A DNA stretch of 64,000 nt, from the NCBI RefSeq assembly GCF_014647895.1, contig NZ_BMQB01000003.1, positions 486,487 to 550,486 of the forward strand, read 5' to 3'. The stretch comes from Pilimelia anulata. Lineage in GTDB: Bacteria > Actinomycetota > Actinomycetes > Mycobacteriales > Micromonosporaceae. Shown here piece after piece: positions 9,262-16,764 of this stretch (its first letter is position 1; each line of letters opens with the position of its first letter). The notes beneath the pieces are model-generated. The model was not told the origin of the DNA. It was given only the letters and a program-made list of their open reading frames with translations, and ran no database searches. Position numbers and translations under genes: made by a program.

Positions 9262-9297
9262 CCCGGCCGGCGGAGATGCAAGCTCCCGCCGGCCGGG
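9262..9297 (+). terminator. 12-bp hairpin after the metallopeptidase
   Basis: CCCGGCCGGCGG (9262-9273) pairs perfectly with CCGCCGGCCGGG (9286-9297) around a 12-nt loop, 73 nt past the peptidase stop and 56 nt before the XRE gene start. There is no U tract. It probably ends the 4.0-9.2 kb transcript and separates it from the XRE/peptide operon. Confidence 0.55.
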
Positions 9298-9352
9298 TGC
9301 CCCCTGCGCGGTGCCGGCTGCGGTGGTCCGGGGGGTGGCTGTGGCCGGCCGG

Positions 9353-9685
9353 ATGAGTGACCTGACCCCGGACGCGTCGCCGGCGCATCGCTTCGGCGCT
9401 GCCCTGCGCTCATGGCGCATCCGGCGCGAGCTGTCACAGCAGGGGTTGGCCGACATCGTCTTTCAGAGCGCGCAGACCGTCGCCAAGGTCGAGCGGGCGC
9501 AGCGCTGGCCGTCGCGGGAGCTGGCCGAGACCTGCGACAAGGTTCTCGCCGCTGGTGGGGAGCTGGAGGCGCTGTGGCCGCCGGTGCGGGCTCAGCAACT
9601 GGCCGCGGACGGTCGCCGGCGCGTGGCGGGTCGGGAGCATCGCACGACGGGCTCGGCGGCGTCGGACGGTGATCTGTACAAATAG
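9353..9685 (+). CDS. XRE-family HTH regulator
   Basis: ATG 9353 opens 110 residues. HRFGAALRSWRIRRELSQQG followed by LADIVFQSAQTVAKVERAQR is the actinobacterial XRE helix-turn-helix. There is no C-terminal DUF5753 domain, so this is a short, DNA-binding-only member. Its last codons (GAT CTG TAC AAA TAG) form the left arm of the inverted repeat ATCTGTACAA...TTGTACAGAT that precedes the peptide gene, so the coding end and an operator-like site coincide. It probably controls the peptide/radical SAM operon 115 nt downstream, perhaps together with the copies of the motif at 1081 and 15051. Regulatory targets are inferred only from position. Confidence 0.8.
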   Translation: MSDLTPDASPAHRFGAALRSWRIRRELSQQGLADIVFQSAQTVAKVERAQRWPSRELAETCDKVLAAGGELEALWPPVRAQQLAADGRRRVAGREHRTTGSAASDGDLYK

Positions 9686-9707
9686 CGACCCTCCTACTTG
9701 TACAGAT
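9672..9707 (+). promoter_or_regulatory. Inverted repeat ATCTGTACAA-N16-TTGTACAGAT upstream of the RiPP-like operon
   Basis: Two perfect 10-bp arms (9672-9681 and 9698-9707) separated by 16 nt. The left arm overlaps the end of the XRE coding region and the right arm is 93 nt before the peptide start. It is either an operator for the adjacent XRE protein or an RNA hairpin (terminator/attenuator). The same decamer occurs once more, exactly, at 15051-15060 in front of another gene of the neighbourhood, which favours a protein-binding site. Two further small palindromes (AGCGGG...CCCGCT near 9754-9770 and GCGATATCGC at 9778-9787) lie before the Shine-Dalgarno. Confidence 0.5.
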
Positions 9708-9800
9708 TCACCTTCTGGTCCTACGGCGCGGACGGTGGGTCAATGAGTAGATAGCGGGAGGTACCCGCTGAAACCCAGCGATATCGCAGGAGGTATCGGC

Positions 9801-9962
9801 ATGTCCTCGACGTATCCGCCGGTGACGGCGTATGAGACGACCGCGGCGGCGTCGCTGTCGATCGGCCACCGGACCTACTCGGGCACCGTCGCCCCGGACC
9901 GTCCGTTCCCGACCGGCAAGCCGGCCGCGACCGCTGACCGCCAGGTGTCGGCGGCGAAGTGA
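9801..9962 (+). CDS. 53-residue peptide, candidate RiPP precursor
   Basis: ATG 9801 sits 7 nt behind a perfect AGGAGG (9788-9793). The frame ends at TGA 9962, whose A begins an ATG of the next frame. The peptide has no Cys and no Trp. It starts MSSTYPPVTAYETT, has a central SLSIGHRTYSGTVAPDRPFP block with two Tyr and one His, and a basic/alanine tail ending QVSAAK. Size, position directly before two radical SAM enzymes and a carbamoyltransferase, and the strong ribosome-binding site all fit a RiPP precursor. The residues that could be modified (Tyr, Thr, Ser, Arg, Pro) cluster in the middle. I do not recognise the family. It could instead be an unrelated small protein, but an intergenic artefact is unlikely. 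Confidence 0.6.
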   Translation: MSSTYPPVTAYETTAAASLSIGHRTYSGTVAPDRPFPTGKPAATADRQVSAAK

Positions 9963-10021
9963 TGGTCGTGGTGGGGCGGGCGCCAGCAGCCCGCCCCACC
10001 ACCCGGGAAGGGAGGGTCAGG

Positions 10022-11233
10022 GTGTCGGTACTTCCAGAGGCTGTCACCGTCGCGCCGGATTTGCGGCTGCGGCATGAGCACTTCGGGGCGTTGGCGTGGC
10101 GGGGCCGGCCTCGGCGCATCTTCAACCTGCACCCCGCCGCCGTCGCTCTGGTGCTGCTGCACCACCGATCCCGACCCGCCGCCGCCCCGTCGCCGGCCGT
10201 GCACGTGCCCGGCCTGGACCCGATCACCGAGGCCGGCTGGGCGGAGATCGTCGCCAACCTGCTGCACCAGGACGTGCTCGTCGCCGCCGACGAGCGTCCG
10301 ACTGCGGTCACCGCGGCAGACCTGGACGGCGCCGGCCGCACGATCGCTGAGCGCCGGCCGGCGCTGCCGGTGCTGAAGCCGATGTGGGTGCATCTGCAGC
10401 CGTTCACCTTGTGCAATCAGAAGTGCCTGCACTGCTACTGCTCCGGCGGCCCGAAAGCTGACCCGTTCCTGCTGCCGACCCGGACGTGGCGGGAGGTGAT
10501 CGGTCGGCTCGACGACTACGGCGTCTTCGACGTCTACGTCACTGGCGGGGAAAGCCTGATGCTGGACGGGTTCTTCGACATCGCCGCCGAGATCCTGGGA
10601 CGCGGGATGGGGTTCGGCGTGAGCACCAACGCCACCGTCCTACCCCCGCGCACCCTGACTAGGCTGCGGGAGCTGGGCGTCGGAACGGTGCAGGTGTCGC
10701 TGGACGGCGGCACCGCCGCCACGCACGAGCTGATCCGCGGCGCCCCCCGCTCGTTCGCGCGCACGTTGGCGGGGATCGAGCAGATCGCGCAGTTCGCCAC
10801 TCCGGTGATCAACACGGTGGTCAACCGGATGAACCTCGCCGAGCTGGAGCAGATCGTCAAGGTCGGCGTGCAAGTGGGCTGTTCGCGGTTCAAGTTCTTC
10901 CCGCAGAAGCCCGTCGGCCGCTCCACGGTCGCGCACACCCTCGACGACGCGCAGATCATGGGCACGCTCGTGCCGGAGTGCGCCCGCCTCGCCGAACTGC
11001 ACCAGGTGGAGATCGAGACGATCAACCCGGATGAGCCGTGCGGCAGCGGGACCGTCGGGTTCGCCGTGGACCAGCGCGCCGACATCTACCCGTGCATCTT
11101 CGGCGTGGAGAACCCGGCCATGCGGTGCGGGAACCTGCTGACCGACAACCTGGACGACGTGTGGTTTTCCTCGACCACGATGGCCGCCTTCCGGGGGGCG
11201 GTGAGCACCCCGTGCCGGCGCTGCGAGTGCTGA
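10022..11233 (+). CDS. Radical SAM/SPASM enzyme with N-terminal PqqD-like domain
   Basis: GTG 10022 behind GGAGGG (10011-10016) gives 403 residues. An upstream GTG/ATG pair at 9959/9962 overlapping the peptide stop is an alternative start. Residues 1-95 (LRLRHEHFGALAWRGRPRRI, then NLHPAAVALVLLHH) look like a PqqD/RRE-type peptide-binding domain. The radical SAM core begins at LQPFTLCNQKCLHCYC with the cluster cysteines C131, C135 and C138, followed by VYVTGGESLM (SAM-binding GGE). The C-terminus has SPASM-type cysteines (CGSG, YPCIF, MRCGN and the terminal CRRCEC). Such enzymes install C-C, C-S, C-O or epimer modifications on ribosomal peptides. The adjacent 53-residue peptide is the obvious substrate candidate. 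Confidence 0.85.
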   Translation: MSVLPEAVTVAPDLRLRHEHFGALAWRGRPRRIFNLHPAAVALVLLHHRSRPAAAPSPAVHVPGLDPITEAGWAEIVANLLHQDVLVAADERPTAVTAADLDGAGRTIAERRPALPVLKPMWVHLQPFTLCNQKCLHCYCSGGPKADPFLLPTRTWREVIGRLDDYGVFDVYVTGGESLMLDGFFDIAAEILGRGMGFGVSTNATVLPPRTLTRLRELGVGTVQVSLDGGTAATHELIRGAPRSFARTLAGIEQIAQFATPVINTVVNRMNLAELEQIVKVGVQVGCSRFKFFPQKPVGRSTVAHTLDDAQIMGTLVPECARLAELHQVEIETINPDEPCGSGTVGFAVDQRADIYPCIFGVENPAMRCGNLLTDNLDDVWFSSTTMAAFRGAVSTPCRRCEC

Positions 11234-12603
11234 CCCCAACCCGGCGGGCGCGGGTGCTGTTGTGGGCGCCGAGCCTGTACGACGGCGGGTTCAAGCAGCA
11301 CCACATCGACGGCGAAGCCCTCGCCCTGTACGCCCACCTACGCGCCCGCGGCCACCACGTTCGCCTGCTCGACGCCTACAACCGCGCCGCCGACACCCCG
11401 CCGCTGGCCGACGTGCTCGCCGACGGTGGGTTCGACGTGCTGATCGTGCACCTGTGGACCTCCGACGCCTACGGGCCGCGGCTGGCCGAGATCGCCGACG
11501 AACTGGCCGCCGCCCGCTTCCGCCACGCCGTCGCGGTGCTCGGGTTCGGTCCGCTGGCCACCAGCGCCGCCCCGGAGCTGCGCGCCCACGGCGCCGTCGA
11601 CCACGTCGTGGGCCTGCACCCCGACAGCCGCCCTGCGCGTGACCCGCTCGTCGCCGCGGTCGCCGCCGACGCCGCGGACGCGCTGCGCGGCCACACCCCG
11701 CTGCTCGACCTCACCGCCGACGACGTGGCCCGGCAGCCGGGGGCGGTGGTGTCGGTGTCGGCCAGCCGCGGCTGCCGCTCCCGCTGCGCCTTCTGCGCCT
11801 ACAACGCCGACCTCGGCGCCGGCTGGACCGAACTCCCCATCGACGCCGCAGTCGCCGACATCGCCCACCTGCACCGGCTGACTGGCGCCACCCGCTTCTC
11901 CATGGCCGACGTCGACTTCGGCGGCACCCGCGACGCATGCATCCGCCGCGCCGCCCAACTCCGCGACGCCCTCCACCGACACGATCTGGCCGGCCGGGTG
12001 GGGTTGAGCATGAACATCCGCTCCGAGACCCTCACCGGCGACAGCATTCATCTGCTCGCCGAAGCCGGCGTCGACGTCCTGCTCATGGGCGTGGAGTCCC
12101 TCAACCCCGACACCCTGCACCGCCTGTACGGCAAGCGCCAGGACCTGGACCACCTGCGCCGCGTGGTCGCGGCGGCTGATGCCGCCGGCATCACCACCGT
12201 GGCCAGCTACATCCTCTGGCACCCCTGGCAAACCCTGCCCGCCCTGCGCGCCGAGCTGGCCGCCCTGGACGGGTTCGGCCGCCACCGCGTTCCGCAGTTC
12301 CTGGCCCGCTCCCGGCTGCTGGTCATCCCCGGCACGCTCGCCGAACGCCGCATCCGCGACGACGGCCTGCTCGACGCCGCGCCGTTCCACCGCAGCTTCC
12401 GGTTCGCCGACCCGGCCGTCGCGGACCTCGACGCCGAGCTGTCCGCCTGGTACGCCCACCACGTCCGGCCCGCCCTCGGCCAGCTGCACGAGTCCCGGCC
12501 CGGGGACATGACGCGGCTGGCCGAGCTGAAGCTCGCCGAGTGGCAGTGGTTCACCGACCTGCTCGACATCCCCACCCGCCAGAGCGCCGGAGCTGCCCGA
12601 TGA
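11227..12603 (+). CDS. B12-binding-type radical SAM enzyme
   Basis: Starts at GTG 11227, overlapping the preceding stop by seven bases; 458 residues. Residues 10-130 form a Rossmann-like cobalamin-binding-type domain (RVLLWAPSLYDGG; FDVLIVHLWTSDAYGP). The radical SAM motif SASRGCRSRCAFC gives C183, C187 and C190, and GVESLNPDTLHRLYGKRQD is the typical strand-4/5 region of this class. Members methylate unactivated carbons or catalyse ring rearrangements. The classical DxHxxG cobalamin motif is not evident, so cobalamin use is unproven. It lies between the SPASM radical SAM enzyme and a carbamoyltransferase, all translationally coupled, so they should act on one product. Confidence 0.82.
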   Translation: MLTPTRRARVLLWAPSLYDGGFKQHHIDGEALALYAHLRARGHHVRLLDAYNRAADTPPLADVLADGGFDVLIVHLWTSDAYGPRLAEIADELAAARFRHAVAVLGFGPLATSAAPELRAHGAVDHVVGLHPDSRPARDPLVAAVAADAADALRGHTPLLDLTADDVARQPGAVVSVSASRGCRSRCAFCAYNADLGAGWTELPIDAAVADIAHLHRLTGATRFSMADVDFGGTRDACIRRAAQLRDALHRHDLAGRVGLSMNIRSETLTGDSIHLLAEAGVDVLLMGVESLNPDTLHRLYGKRQDLDHLRRVVAAADAAGITTVASYILWHPWQTLPALRAELAALDGFGRHRVPQFLARSRLLVIPGTLAERRIRDDGLLDAAPFHRSFRFADPAVADLDAELSAWYAHHVRPALGQLHESRPGDMTRLAELKLAEWQWFTDLLDIPTRQSAGAAR

Positions 12604-14312
12604 CCGCGTACACGCTCGCCCTGCACGCCGGCGCCAACTCGTCGGCCGCGATCGCCGTCGACGGGCGACTCGCGTACTGCGTGCAGGAGGAGCGCCTCAC
12701 CCGGAACAAGGGGCACATCGGCTTCCCCCGCGAGGCGATCGCCGCAGCCCTGCGTCACGTCGGCATCGAGCCGGCGGCGGTCACCGGCGTCGCTTACGGC
12801 GCCCGCACCGGCCCGATCGCCCACTGCCCACGCGAGGAGTTCCTGCGTCGCCTCACCGACTTCCACCGCCGCCCGGGCGCGGCCCGCCACGAAGCCCAAC
12901 TCCTGGCCGACGACTGCCCGGCCACCCGCCGGCAGGTCACCGACGCCCTCGCCGCCATGGGGATCAGTGCGCCGGTCAGGTTCTATGACCACCATCGCAC
13001 CCACGCCGCCACCGCCTACTACGGGCTACGCGCCGACCCCGCCCGCCCCTACCTGGTGCTTACCTGCGACGGGTTCGGCGACGGCGCCTGCGCCACCATC
13101 ACCGCCTGGCGCAACGGCCACGCTACCGAGGTCGCGCGCACGGACCTGCGCAACAGCCTCGGCCTGCTGTACTTCTGGACCACCCACGCCCACGGGTTCA
13201 CCCCGCACGAGGACGAGTACAAGCTCATGGGCATGGCCCCCCACGCCGATCCCGGCCGGGCCGCCCGGGTCGCCGGCATCTACGGCGACTTCCTCAAGCT
13301 CTCCGCCGACGGGCTCGCCTTCCGCCGCACCACCACCGCGTCGGTCGAGCGCAGCTGGCCGCGGATCGCCGCCCGGCTGCAGGGCCGCCGCTTCGACGAC
13401 GTCTTCGCCGGGCTGCAACTGTTCACCGAGAACCTCCTCGCCGACTGGACGGCCGCCGCCGTCGCGCACACCGGCATCCGCGACGTCCTCGCCGCCGGTG
13501 GGGTGTTCATGAACGTCAAGGCCAACCAGCGCCTCGCCGCCCTACCCGGCGTCGACAGCTTCACCGCGTTCCCGTCCTGCGGTGACGAGAGCCTCCCGCT
13601 GGGCGCCCTCTACCAGCACACCGCCGACGAGTACGGGCACGCCGACGTCGCGCCGCTGGCCGACTGCTACCTCGGCGACGACATCACCGAAGCCGACGCC
13701 GTCGCCGCCCTGGCCGACCGGCCCGGCTACCACGTCGAACGCCCCACCGACCACGCCGCCGTGGTAGCGGCGCTACTCGCCCAAGGGGAGATCGTCGGCC
13801 GGGCGGCGGGGCGGATGGAGTTCGGCGCCCGCGCCCTCGGAAACCGGTCCATCCTCGCCGACCCCGCCAACCCCGACCTGCCCCGTGTGCTGAACCGGCT
13901 GGTCAAGCAGCGCGACTTCTGGATGCCGTTCGCCCCCGCCGTGCTCGCCAGCCGCCAGCACGACTACCTGCACAACCCGAAGAAGCTGCCCAGCCCGCAC
14001 ATGATGCTGGCCATGCCCGCCCGCGCCGACGCGCTGCCGGAGATGATCGCCGCCGTCCACCCGGCGGACCTGACCTGCCGGCCGCAGATCGTCGACGACC
14101 ACACCGACAACGGCCTCGCCGCCGTCCTGACCGCCTACGAGCAGGCGACCGGGCGGGGGATCCTGCTCAACACCTCACTGAACCTGCACGGCCAGCCCAT
14201 CGCCCGCACCGCCGCCGACGCTCTCGCGGTCCTCGACGGCTCCGACCTGCAACACCTGCAGCTCGGCCCGCTGCTGGTCAGCAAGGCCCCGCTGATCGGG
14301 GGGCGGCGGTGA
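12600..14312 (+). CDS. Carbamoyltransferase (NodU/CmcH/TobZ family)
   Basis: ATG 12600 overlaps the previous stop as ATGA; 570 residues. The N-terminus LALHAGANSSAAIAVDGRLA and the metal site FYDHHRTHAATAYYG belong to the TsaD-like O-carbamoyltransferase domain. VLAAGGVFMNVKANQRL and the C-terminal GRMEFGARALGNRSILADP belong to the YrdC-like carbamoyladenylate-forming domain. The enzyme should use carbamoyl phosphate and ATP to carbamoylate a hydroxyl. Its presence behind two radical SAM genes implies a hydroxyl or similar acceptor on the final product, possibly Ser/Thr/Tyr of the 53-residue peptide. Its stop (14312) faces the stop of the pentapeptide gene with a 2-nt gap. Confidence 0.92.
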   Translation: MTAYTLALHAGANSSAAIAVDGRLAYCVQEERLTRNKGHIGFPREAIAAALRHVGIEPAAVTGVAYGARTGPIAHCPREEFLRRLTDFHRRPGAARHEAQLLADDCPATRRQVTDALAAMGISAPVRFYDHHRTHAATAYYGLRADPARPYLVLTCDGFGDGACATITAWRNGHATEVARTDLRNSLGLLYFWTTHAHGFTPHEDEYKLMGMAPHADPGRAARVAGIYGDFLKLSADGLAFRRTTTASVERSWPRIAARLQGRRFDDVFAGLQLFTENLLADWTAAAVAHTGIRDVLAAGGVFMNVKANQRLAALPGVDSFTAFPSCGDESLPLGALYQHTADEYGHADVAPLADCYLGDDITEADAVAALADRPGYHVERPTDHAAVVAALLAQGEIVGRAAGRMEFGARALGNRSILADPANPDLPRVLNRLVKQRDFWMPFAPAVLASRQHDYLHNPKKLPSPHMMLAMPARADALPEMIAAVHPADLTCRPQIVDDHTDNGLAAVLTAYEQATGRGILLNTSLNLHGQPIARTAADALAVLDGSDLQHLQLGPLLVSKAPLIGGRR

Positions 14313-14314
14313 GT

Positions 14315-14998
14315 TCAGCCGCGGATTTGAATGCCCAGCGCCCCGGCCAGCGTGTAGGACAGTGCGATCAGGTCGTGGCTGTCGATCACCGCGCCGGCGA
14401 AGTTGGTGATCCCGTCGATGTCCGCCAGCGTGCAGCGGGAGAACTCCGCGCCCTTCAGCTGCGCCTCGGGGAACCGGGCACCGGTCAGGTCGCAGCCGAC
14501 GAACCGGGCCCCGCCGAGCTTGGCGCCGGTGAAGTCGGCGCCGGTCAGGACGCAGTCCTCGAACAGCACAGCGGAGAACGACGAGAACCGGAACGACGCC
14601 AGGTCCACCCGGCACTCGGCGATCGTGACGTCGCGCAGGCCGCCGTCGACCCAGTGCAGGCCGGTCAGGCGCAGCCCGGAGAGCCGGCAGCGCAGCAGCG
14701 TCGACTTCGTGGCCTTCAGGTTCGCCCAGTTGGCCTGCTCAGCAACGCATTCGGAGAACTGCGACCGGTCCAGCACCGTCTCCGCCAGATTCGTGCGGGC
14801 CAGCCGGCATTCCTCGAACTGCACCCCGCCGGCGCGGCGGCCGGTCAGGTCCAGGCCGTCGAACTCGACCCGGTCGAAGGACACCTCGTGGTCCAGGTCG
14901 TGGTCCGGCAGCACTGCGCGGGTCAGGGCGGCGGGGACGGTGGGCGGCTGCGGGGGCTGCCAGCGCGTGACACCGCGCCGCGGGGAACGCACGACCAT
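14315..14998 (-). CDS. Pentapeptide-repeat protein
   Basis: ATG 14998 is chosen (a longer form from 15052 adds only low-complexity residues); 227 residues. From about residue 40 the sequence falls into A(D/N)LXX-type pentapeptides (FDGLDLTGRRAGGVQF; LTGADFTGAKLGGARFVGCD; LTGARFPEAQLKGAEF), forming a right-handed quadrilateral beta-helix. Some family members mimic DNA and protect gyrase from peptide or quinolone inhibitors. In a peptide-antibiotic neighbourhood a self-resistance role is attractive but unproven. The 5' region holds the reverse-orientation TTGTACAGAT element at 15051-15060. Confidence 0.85.
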   Translation of the reverse strand: MVVRSPRRGVTRWQPPQPPTVPAALTRAVLPDHDLDHEVSFDRVEFDGLDLTGRRAGGVQFEECRLARTNLAETVLDRSQFSECVAEQANWANLKATKSTLLRCRLSGLRLTGLHWVDGGLRDVTIAECRVDLASFRFSSFSAVLFEDCVLTGADFTGAKLGGARFVGCDLTGARFPEAQLKGAEFSRCTLADIDGITNFAGAVIDSHDLIALSYTLAGALGIQIRG

Positions 14999-15050
14999 GG
15001 CCCCACCGTAGCCAGACGCCCCGACATGCCAAGCCGCCGCGCGCGGCGCC

Positions 15051-15060
15051 ATCTGTACAA
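15051..15060 (-). promoter_or_regulatory. ATCTGTACAA element between pentapeptide gene and FxLD cluster
   Basis: An exact copy of the decamer that forms the arms of the inverted repeat at 9672-9707. It lies 53 nt upstream of the pentapeptide gene (minus strand) and 64 nt upstream of the small CxxCxxC gene (plus strand), so it could serve either promoter. It may be bound by the XRE protein encoded at 9353. Confidence 0.35.
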
Positions 15061-15123
15061 CTACCCCACCCTTCTGCCGACAGCCGTCCGCCGGTCGCGC
15101 CGAGGCGGCGGGAGGTGATCGTC

Positions 15124-15444
15124 GTGCAGCTCGACGCCGCGCTCACCCGCGCCGCCGCCACCCTGGCTATCCACCGACCCGACCCGTGCGGCTGGTGCGC
15201 CGGCTGCCTGGACGACGCTGCCCGCCTGGCCGCCGCACCGTGTCCCGCGGCCCGCCGCGCTGCTGCTGTCCTCGCCGTCCCCGGACGGCACACCGCCGCC
15301 GCCCCGACCGCCGCGACCCGGGCGGGCGACGGCGCTGACTCGAGCGCATCCGCTCCCGGCCGACGACGGTTGGCCACCCGGAGCACGCCTCCCGCCCACC
15401 TGCGCCTTCTCCCCACGACCACCAGCCCGGGAGGCCACCGATGA
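15124..15444 (+). CDS. Small cysteine-motif protein of unknown function
   Basis: GTG 15124 lies 9 nt behind GGGAGG (15109-15114); 106 residues. The first half is helical with one notable motif, HRPDPCGWCAGCLDDAARLA, containing three cysteines as CxxCxxC. The second half is alanine/proline/threonine-rich and probably disordered. The stop overlaps the ATG of the first FxLD methyltransferase (ATGA at 15441-15444), so it is the first gene of the FxLD transcript. I do not recognise the family. The cysteine motif could bind zinc or a cluster. The low-complexity second half leaves some doubt that the full frame is coding. Confidence 0.5.
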   Translation: MQLDAALTRAAATLAIHRPDPCGWCAGCLDDAARLAAAPCPAARRAAAVLAVPGRHTAAAPTAATRAGDGADSSASAPGRRRLATRSTPPAHLRLLPTTTSPGGHR

Positions 15445-16660
15445 CCGAGCCCACGATCGACGAACTGCACGCCGCCCTGGTCGATGAACTGCGCCGCATC
15501 GGCGCGGTCCGCTCCGAGCCGGTGGCCGCGGCGTTCGTGGCCGTGCCCCGGCACTTGTTCGTCCCCGACACCACACCTGCCCGCGCGTACGCCGACGATG
15601 TCGTGCGCACCAAGACCGACAGCGACGGTAGGACGGTGTCGTCGGTGTCGCAGCCCAGCATCGTGGCGATGATGCTCGAACAAGCCGACCTCCAGCCGGG
15701 GATGCGGGTGCTGGAGATCGGCTCCGGCGGCTACAACGCCGCCCTGATCGCCGAACTCGTTGGCGAGGACGGGGAGGTGACCAGCGTCGACATCGACCCC
15801 GAGGTCACCGAACGGGCCCGTGCCTGCCTGGCCGCCGCCGGCTACAGCCGCGTCAACGTCCAATGCGTCGACGGCGCACACGGGGCGGCGGCGTTCGCGC
15901 CGTTCGACCGGATCATCGTCACCGTCGAAGCCGCCGACATCCCCCCGGCGTGGATCGACACCAGCTCACCCCCGACGGGCGGCTGGTCGCCCCGATCCGG
16001 CTGGCCGGCCTGACCCGGTCCGTCGCGTTCGACCGGCGAGGACGGCTGTTGACCAGCAGGTCGGTGCAGGTATGCGGGTTCGTGCCCATGCAGGGCGCCG
16101 CCGCCACCCCCGAACACCACCTTCCCCTCCACCAGCACGTCAGCCTGCGCATCGACGGCCCTGCCCCGGGCCCCGGGCTGCTGGAAGGCGTGCTGGAGCA
16201 GCCGGCGGTGCGGGTGTGGACCGGCGTCGCGGTGCGGCGGATGGAGTCGTTCGACGGGCTGGAGCTGAGGCTGGCCACCACCGTGCCCGGCTTCGCCACC
16301 CTGACCGCCGAACCCGCCGCCGTCGAAGCCGGCCTCGTCGCGCCGGCGCTACCCGACCGGGCCGCCGCCGTGGTAGCCGAGTCCACGCTCGCCTACCTGA
16401 CGCTGCGCCCCACCTACCCCGACGAGCTGGGCCGCGACCGCTTCGAGTTCGGGGTCATCGCTCACGGCCCCGACGCCACCACCCTCGCCGACACCATCGA
16501 CGAGCAGGTCTGTACCTGGGACGCCAACCGCGCCGGGCCCGCACCCACCATCACCGCCCACCCCGCCGACACCCCCGACGAGCTTCTCCCGACCTGCGGG
16601 CTGGTCTTCGACCGGAACCACACCCGGTTGACCGTTGCCTGGCCGACCCGCCAGCCGTAA
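15441..16660 (+). pseudogene. FxLD-system protein isoaspartate-type methyltransferase (copy 1), frameshifted
   Basis: The N-terminal frame (from ATG 15441) carries the class I methyltransferase motif VLEIGSGGYNAALIAELVG and VTSVDIDPEVTERA, as in protein-L-isoaspartate O-methyltransferases. At 15958-15961 (GACACC) the frame breaks. The frame shifted by two resumes with QLTPDGRLVAPIRLAGLTRS and runs to TAA 16660 through the C-terminal accessory domain. Aligning with copy 2 (SPAWTAQLAENGTL against PPAWID.QLTPDGRL) indicates a 2-bp AC duplication. The whole would be about 405 residues, like copy 2. As sequenced, only a 190-residue protein without the C-terminal substrate domain would be made, so it is probably inactive unless this is a sequencing error. 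Confidence 0.82.
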
Positions 16661-16764
16661 CCGCGCAAGCGGACCTTGAGCCCAGTCGCTCAACCCGGTT
16701 GAGCCGAGAGCCCGAACCCGAGCCGTCCCACAAAGCGGCCCTGATGAACAGGAGTGCAATCCCA

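Noticed and set aside
9801..9962. Mycofactocin or PQQ precursor
   Set aside because: The peptide lacks the C-terminal Val-Tyr of mycofactocin and the Glu-x3-Tyr pattern of PqqA, and the full partner sets are missing.
11338..12489. 383-codon minus-strand frame opposite the B12-type radical SAM gene
   Set aside because: Glycine/valine/glutamine-rich shadow with no domain; the coding strand has the full radical SAM motif.
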